Shown: positions 63,261-64,000 of the stretch, piece after piece
Layout: each line of letters starts with the position of its first letter
Numbering within the stretch: the first letter of the stretch is position 1
From: JALZHR01 sp036388475
GTDB lineage: Bacteria; Acidobacteriota; Blastocatellia; Pyrinomonadales; Pyrinomonadaceae
Length of the DNA stretch: 64,000 bases
NCBI GenBank assembly: GCA_036388475.1
Contig: DASVRT010000027.1
Span: forward strand, 1 to 64,000
Reading direction: 5' to 3'
Position numbers and translations under genes: made by a program
Notes under the pieces: generated by a model
Told to the model about the DNA's origin: nothing
Seen by the model: the letters and a program-made list of their open reading frames with translations, nothing else
Database searches by the model: none

Positions 63261-63373
63261 GAAGCGACGAGTTTCGGAAAGGCATTAGCGTCCGAAGTTT
63301 CGGTCGGAGCCGCAAAAGCAATCTGCTTTTGTTTTGGTGTTCGTAATGTAGTCTTTCCGGCATTTGCCGCTTC
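63261..63373 (-). ncRNA. Y RNA-like element, array unit 4
   Basis: Terminal helix GAAGCGGC/GTCGCTTC (one G-U) and inner helix CGGAAAG/CTTTCCG pair, with AAATGC and CTACAT blocks. The interior folds as two hairpins (AAAAGCA-GAT-TGCTTTT and TCCGA...TCGGA) and lacks canonical D- and T-loops. The flanks are conserved while the cargo differs from units 1-3. Confidence 0.7.
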
Positions 63374-63384
63374 GGATTTGAAAA

Positions 63385-63525
63385 GCGATGACAAGAATTT
63401 GAGAAACTTTTTTTTGCCGCGTTTACCGTTTCGCCACGTTTCAAGTTTATTGAAACGGCAGGATTCGAACCTGCAAAGTCTGTTAAGACCGCAATTTGCT
63501 ATGTAGTTCCTCAGGCATTCACCGC
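63385..63525 (-). ncRNA. Y RNA-like element, array unit 3: permuted class II (Leu-type) tRNA body
   Basis: Terminal helix GCGGTGA/TCATCGC and inner helix TGAGGAAC/GTTTCTCA pair, each with one G-U on this strand. The 3' half (63501 to 63450) has a variable arm with GTCT/AGAC stem, T-arm GCAGG-TTCGAAT-CCTGC and CGTTTCA then A73. After a 6-nt linker comes the 5' half (63443 to 63414): TGAAACG, exactly complementary to CGTTTCA, and a Leu-style D-arm (TGGCGAAACGGTAAACGC). GCAA of the 5' half pairs with TTGC of the 3' half as anticodon stem. The anticodon loop is too short to read an anticodon. Confidence 0.83.
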
Positions 63526-63543
63526 AAATATATGAAAACTTGA

Positions 63544-63673
63544 GCAGCGACAAAGTTTTGACCGAAATACTACCGCTCGACCGTTGAGCTACGCTTTGCC
63601 GGAGCAAAACGGCAGGATTCGAACCTGCATCCCGTAGATTATGAATCTATGTAGTTTCAGCCGCATTCGCTGC
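63544..63673 (-). ncRNA. Y RNA-like element, array unit 2: permuted tRNA-Met(CAT)-like body
   Basis: Terminal helix GCAGCGA/TCGCTGC is perfect; inner helix GGCTGAAA/TTTCGGTC has two G-U pairs. 3' half (63649 to 63604): loop TTCATAA (anticodon CAT), T-arm GCAGG-TTCGAAT-CCTGC, CGTTTTG. Linker of 5 nt. 5' half (63598 to 63572): CAAAGCG pairing with CGTTTTG (one G-U), TA, D-arm GCTC-AACGGTC-GAGC, then GGT completing the anticodon stem with TCTAC. Departures from a working tRNA are C at position 73 and C for A21. Confidence 0.86.
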
Positions 63674-63683
63674 AAAATGAAAT

Positions 63684-63818
63684 GCGACGACAAAATCGAA
63701 AAGACGTTTTCCGCGCTCTACTCCTGAGCTACGTCCCGGCAGAAAAAATTCGGAACGGTCGGATTTGCACCGACGACCTCGTCGTTATCAGCGATGTAGT
63801 CCTTCCAGCATTCGTCGC
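63684..63818 (-). ncRNA. Y RNA-like element, array unit 1: permuted tRNA-Ile(GAT)-like body
   Basis: Terminal helix GCGACGA/TCGTCGC is perfect; inner helix GGAAGGAC/GTCTTTTC has two G-U pairs. 3' half (63794 to 63750): TCG-CTGATAA-CGACG (anticodon GAT), variable loop AGGTC, T-arm GTCGG-TGCAAAT-CCGAC, CGTTCCG, A73. Linker of 11 nt. 5' half (63738 to 63712): CGGGACG pairing with CGTTCCG (one G-U), TA, D-arm GCTC-AGGAGTA-GAGC, G26 and CG completing the anticodon stem. G replaces T55 in the T-loop. First transcribed unit of the array. Confidence 0.86.
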
Positions 63819-63938
63819 AAAATTAATGAAAATAAGCTGGCTTTCGACGTTTGCGGGAAAATCGAAAGCTTAAAATAAATTGTCGTTCAGTCGCATTTGA
63901 GTTATAAAATTAGTAAATCGTATCAAGGAGCAAAATTT

Positions 63939-64000
63939 ATGTGTCTCGACGGCGACGACTGCAACAACGAAAAGGGAACTGACCGGCGAGCTTTTCTGAC
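63939..64000 (+). CDS. partial gene, possible Tat-exported protein
   Basis: AAGGAG lies 9 bases before ATG 63939, and the frame is open to the window edge. The start MCLDGDDCNNEKGTDRRAFL contains DRRAFL, a twin-arginine-like motif at the right distance from the N-terminus, but the hydrophobic segment would lie outside the window. Product unknown. Confidence 0.5.
   Translation, partial: MCLDGDDCNNEKGTDRRAFL

Noticed and set aside
63126..63818. Ordinary tRNA genes interrupted by short introns
   Set aside because: Pairing each 5' half with the next downstream 3' half mismatches acceptor and anticodon stems and mixes class I and class II parts. Pairing within each unit (3' half before 5' half) satisfies all of them.
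63126..63818. Group I or group II intron fragments, because ATGTAGTCC-like strings resemble group I core motifs on the plus strand
   Set aside because: The conserved blocks are only ~60 nt apart, no P3-P8 core or terminal G is present, and G-U wobble placement fixes the RNA on the minus strand.
63384..63818. Functional tRNA-Ile and tRNA-Met made by permuted processing
   Set aside because: Departures at normally invariant positions (G for T55 in Ile, C73 and C21 in Met, short anticodon loop in the Leu type) and the adjacent rsr gene favour tRNA-mimicking Y RNAs, although processing to tRNA is not excluded.

Overview
The window looks like a chromosomal segment of an Acidobacteriota bacterium, probably class Blastocatellia (Pyrinomonadales-like). 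This is inferred from gene content: two pairs of ECF sigma factor plus Ser/Thr kinase, a large Oar-type TonB-dependent receptor with a carboxypeptidase-regulatory domain, delta-60/FG-GAP propeller proteins, DUF433/DUF5615 toxin-antitoxin genes, and intergenic DNA rich in short tandem words. No database search was possible.

Layout. 0-13.7 kb: a 21/42-bp tandem array, an FAD-linked oxidase, a HAD hydrolase, a helical-repeat protein, a second 21-bp array, a LysA-like decarboxylase, a secreted propeller protein, and a sigma factor/kinase pair. 13.8-29.4 kb: a peptidoglycan amino-sugar salvage locus containing a GH3 NagZ-like enzyme, a sodium/solute symporter, MurQ, a TonB-C protein, a NagK-like kinase, a LysR regulator, a serine hydrolase fused to NamZ/DUF1343, a TonB-dependent receptor and NagA. 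30.6-33.4 kb: a short surface-glycan cluster (DegT aminotransferase, sugar transferase, methyltransferase). 33.5-39.1 kb: a pyruvate dehydrogenase operon (pdhA, pdhB, pdhC) with small unrelated genes at every junction. 39.3-46.6 kb: DsbD, cysteine dioxygenase, a membrane glycosyltransferase, CysS. 46.6-50.2 kb: a second kinase/sigma pair. 50-59.6 kb: mixed genes including HNH, RtcB, a third kinase and two ordinary tRNAs (Arg-TCT, Gly-GCC).

The most striking region is 58.2-63.8 kb. The minus-strand gene at 61469-63034 encodes a Ro60/Rsr protein (TROVE plus VWA). Directly upstream on the same strand are five tandem structured RNAs of about 113-141 nt. Each has complementary ends that form two helices separated by a conserved internal loop, and the helices covary between copies. 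Three of them enclose an almost complete tRNA body in circularly permuted order (3' half, short linker, 5' half), resembling tRNA-Ile(GAT), tRNA-Met(CAT) and a long-variable-arm Leu-type tRNA. They fit the tRNA-mimicking (YrlA-type) Y RNAs that bind bacterial Ro. Four more copies lie 0.6-3.3 kb from the far (3') side of rsr. Two of these are near-identical direct repeats bracketing a DUF433/DUF5615 toxin-antitoxin pair. An rtcB RNA ligase lies 6.5 kb away.

A second genome-scale signal is repeat DNA built on multiples of seven. Intergenic gaps carry 7-bp tandem words arranged as long inverted repeats. Four separate arrays have a strict 21-bp period (two DNA helical turns). The same heptamer words appear in frame in interdomain linkers or signal regions of several proteins.
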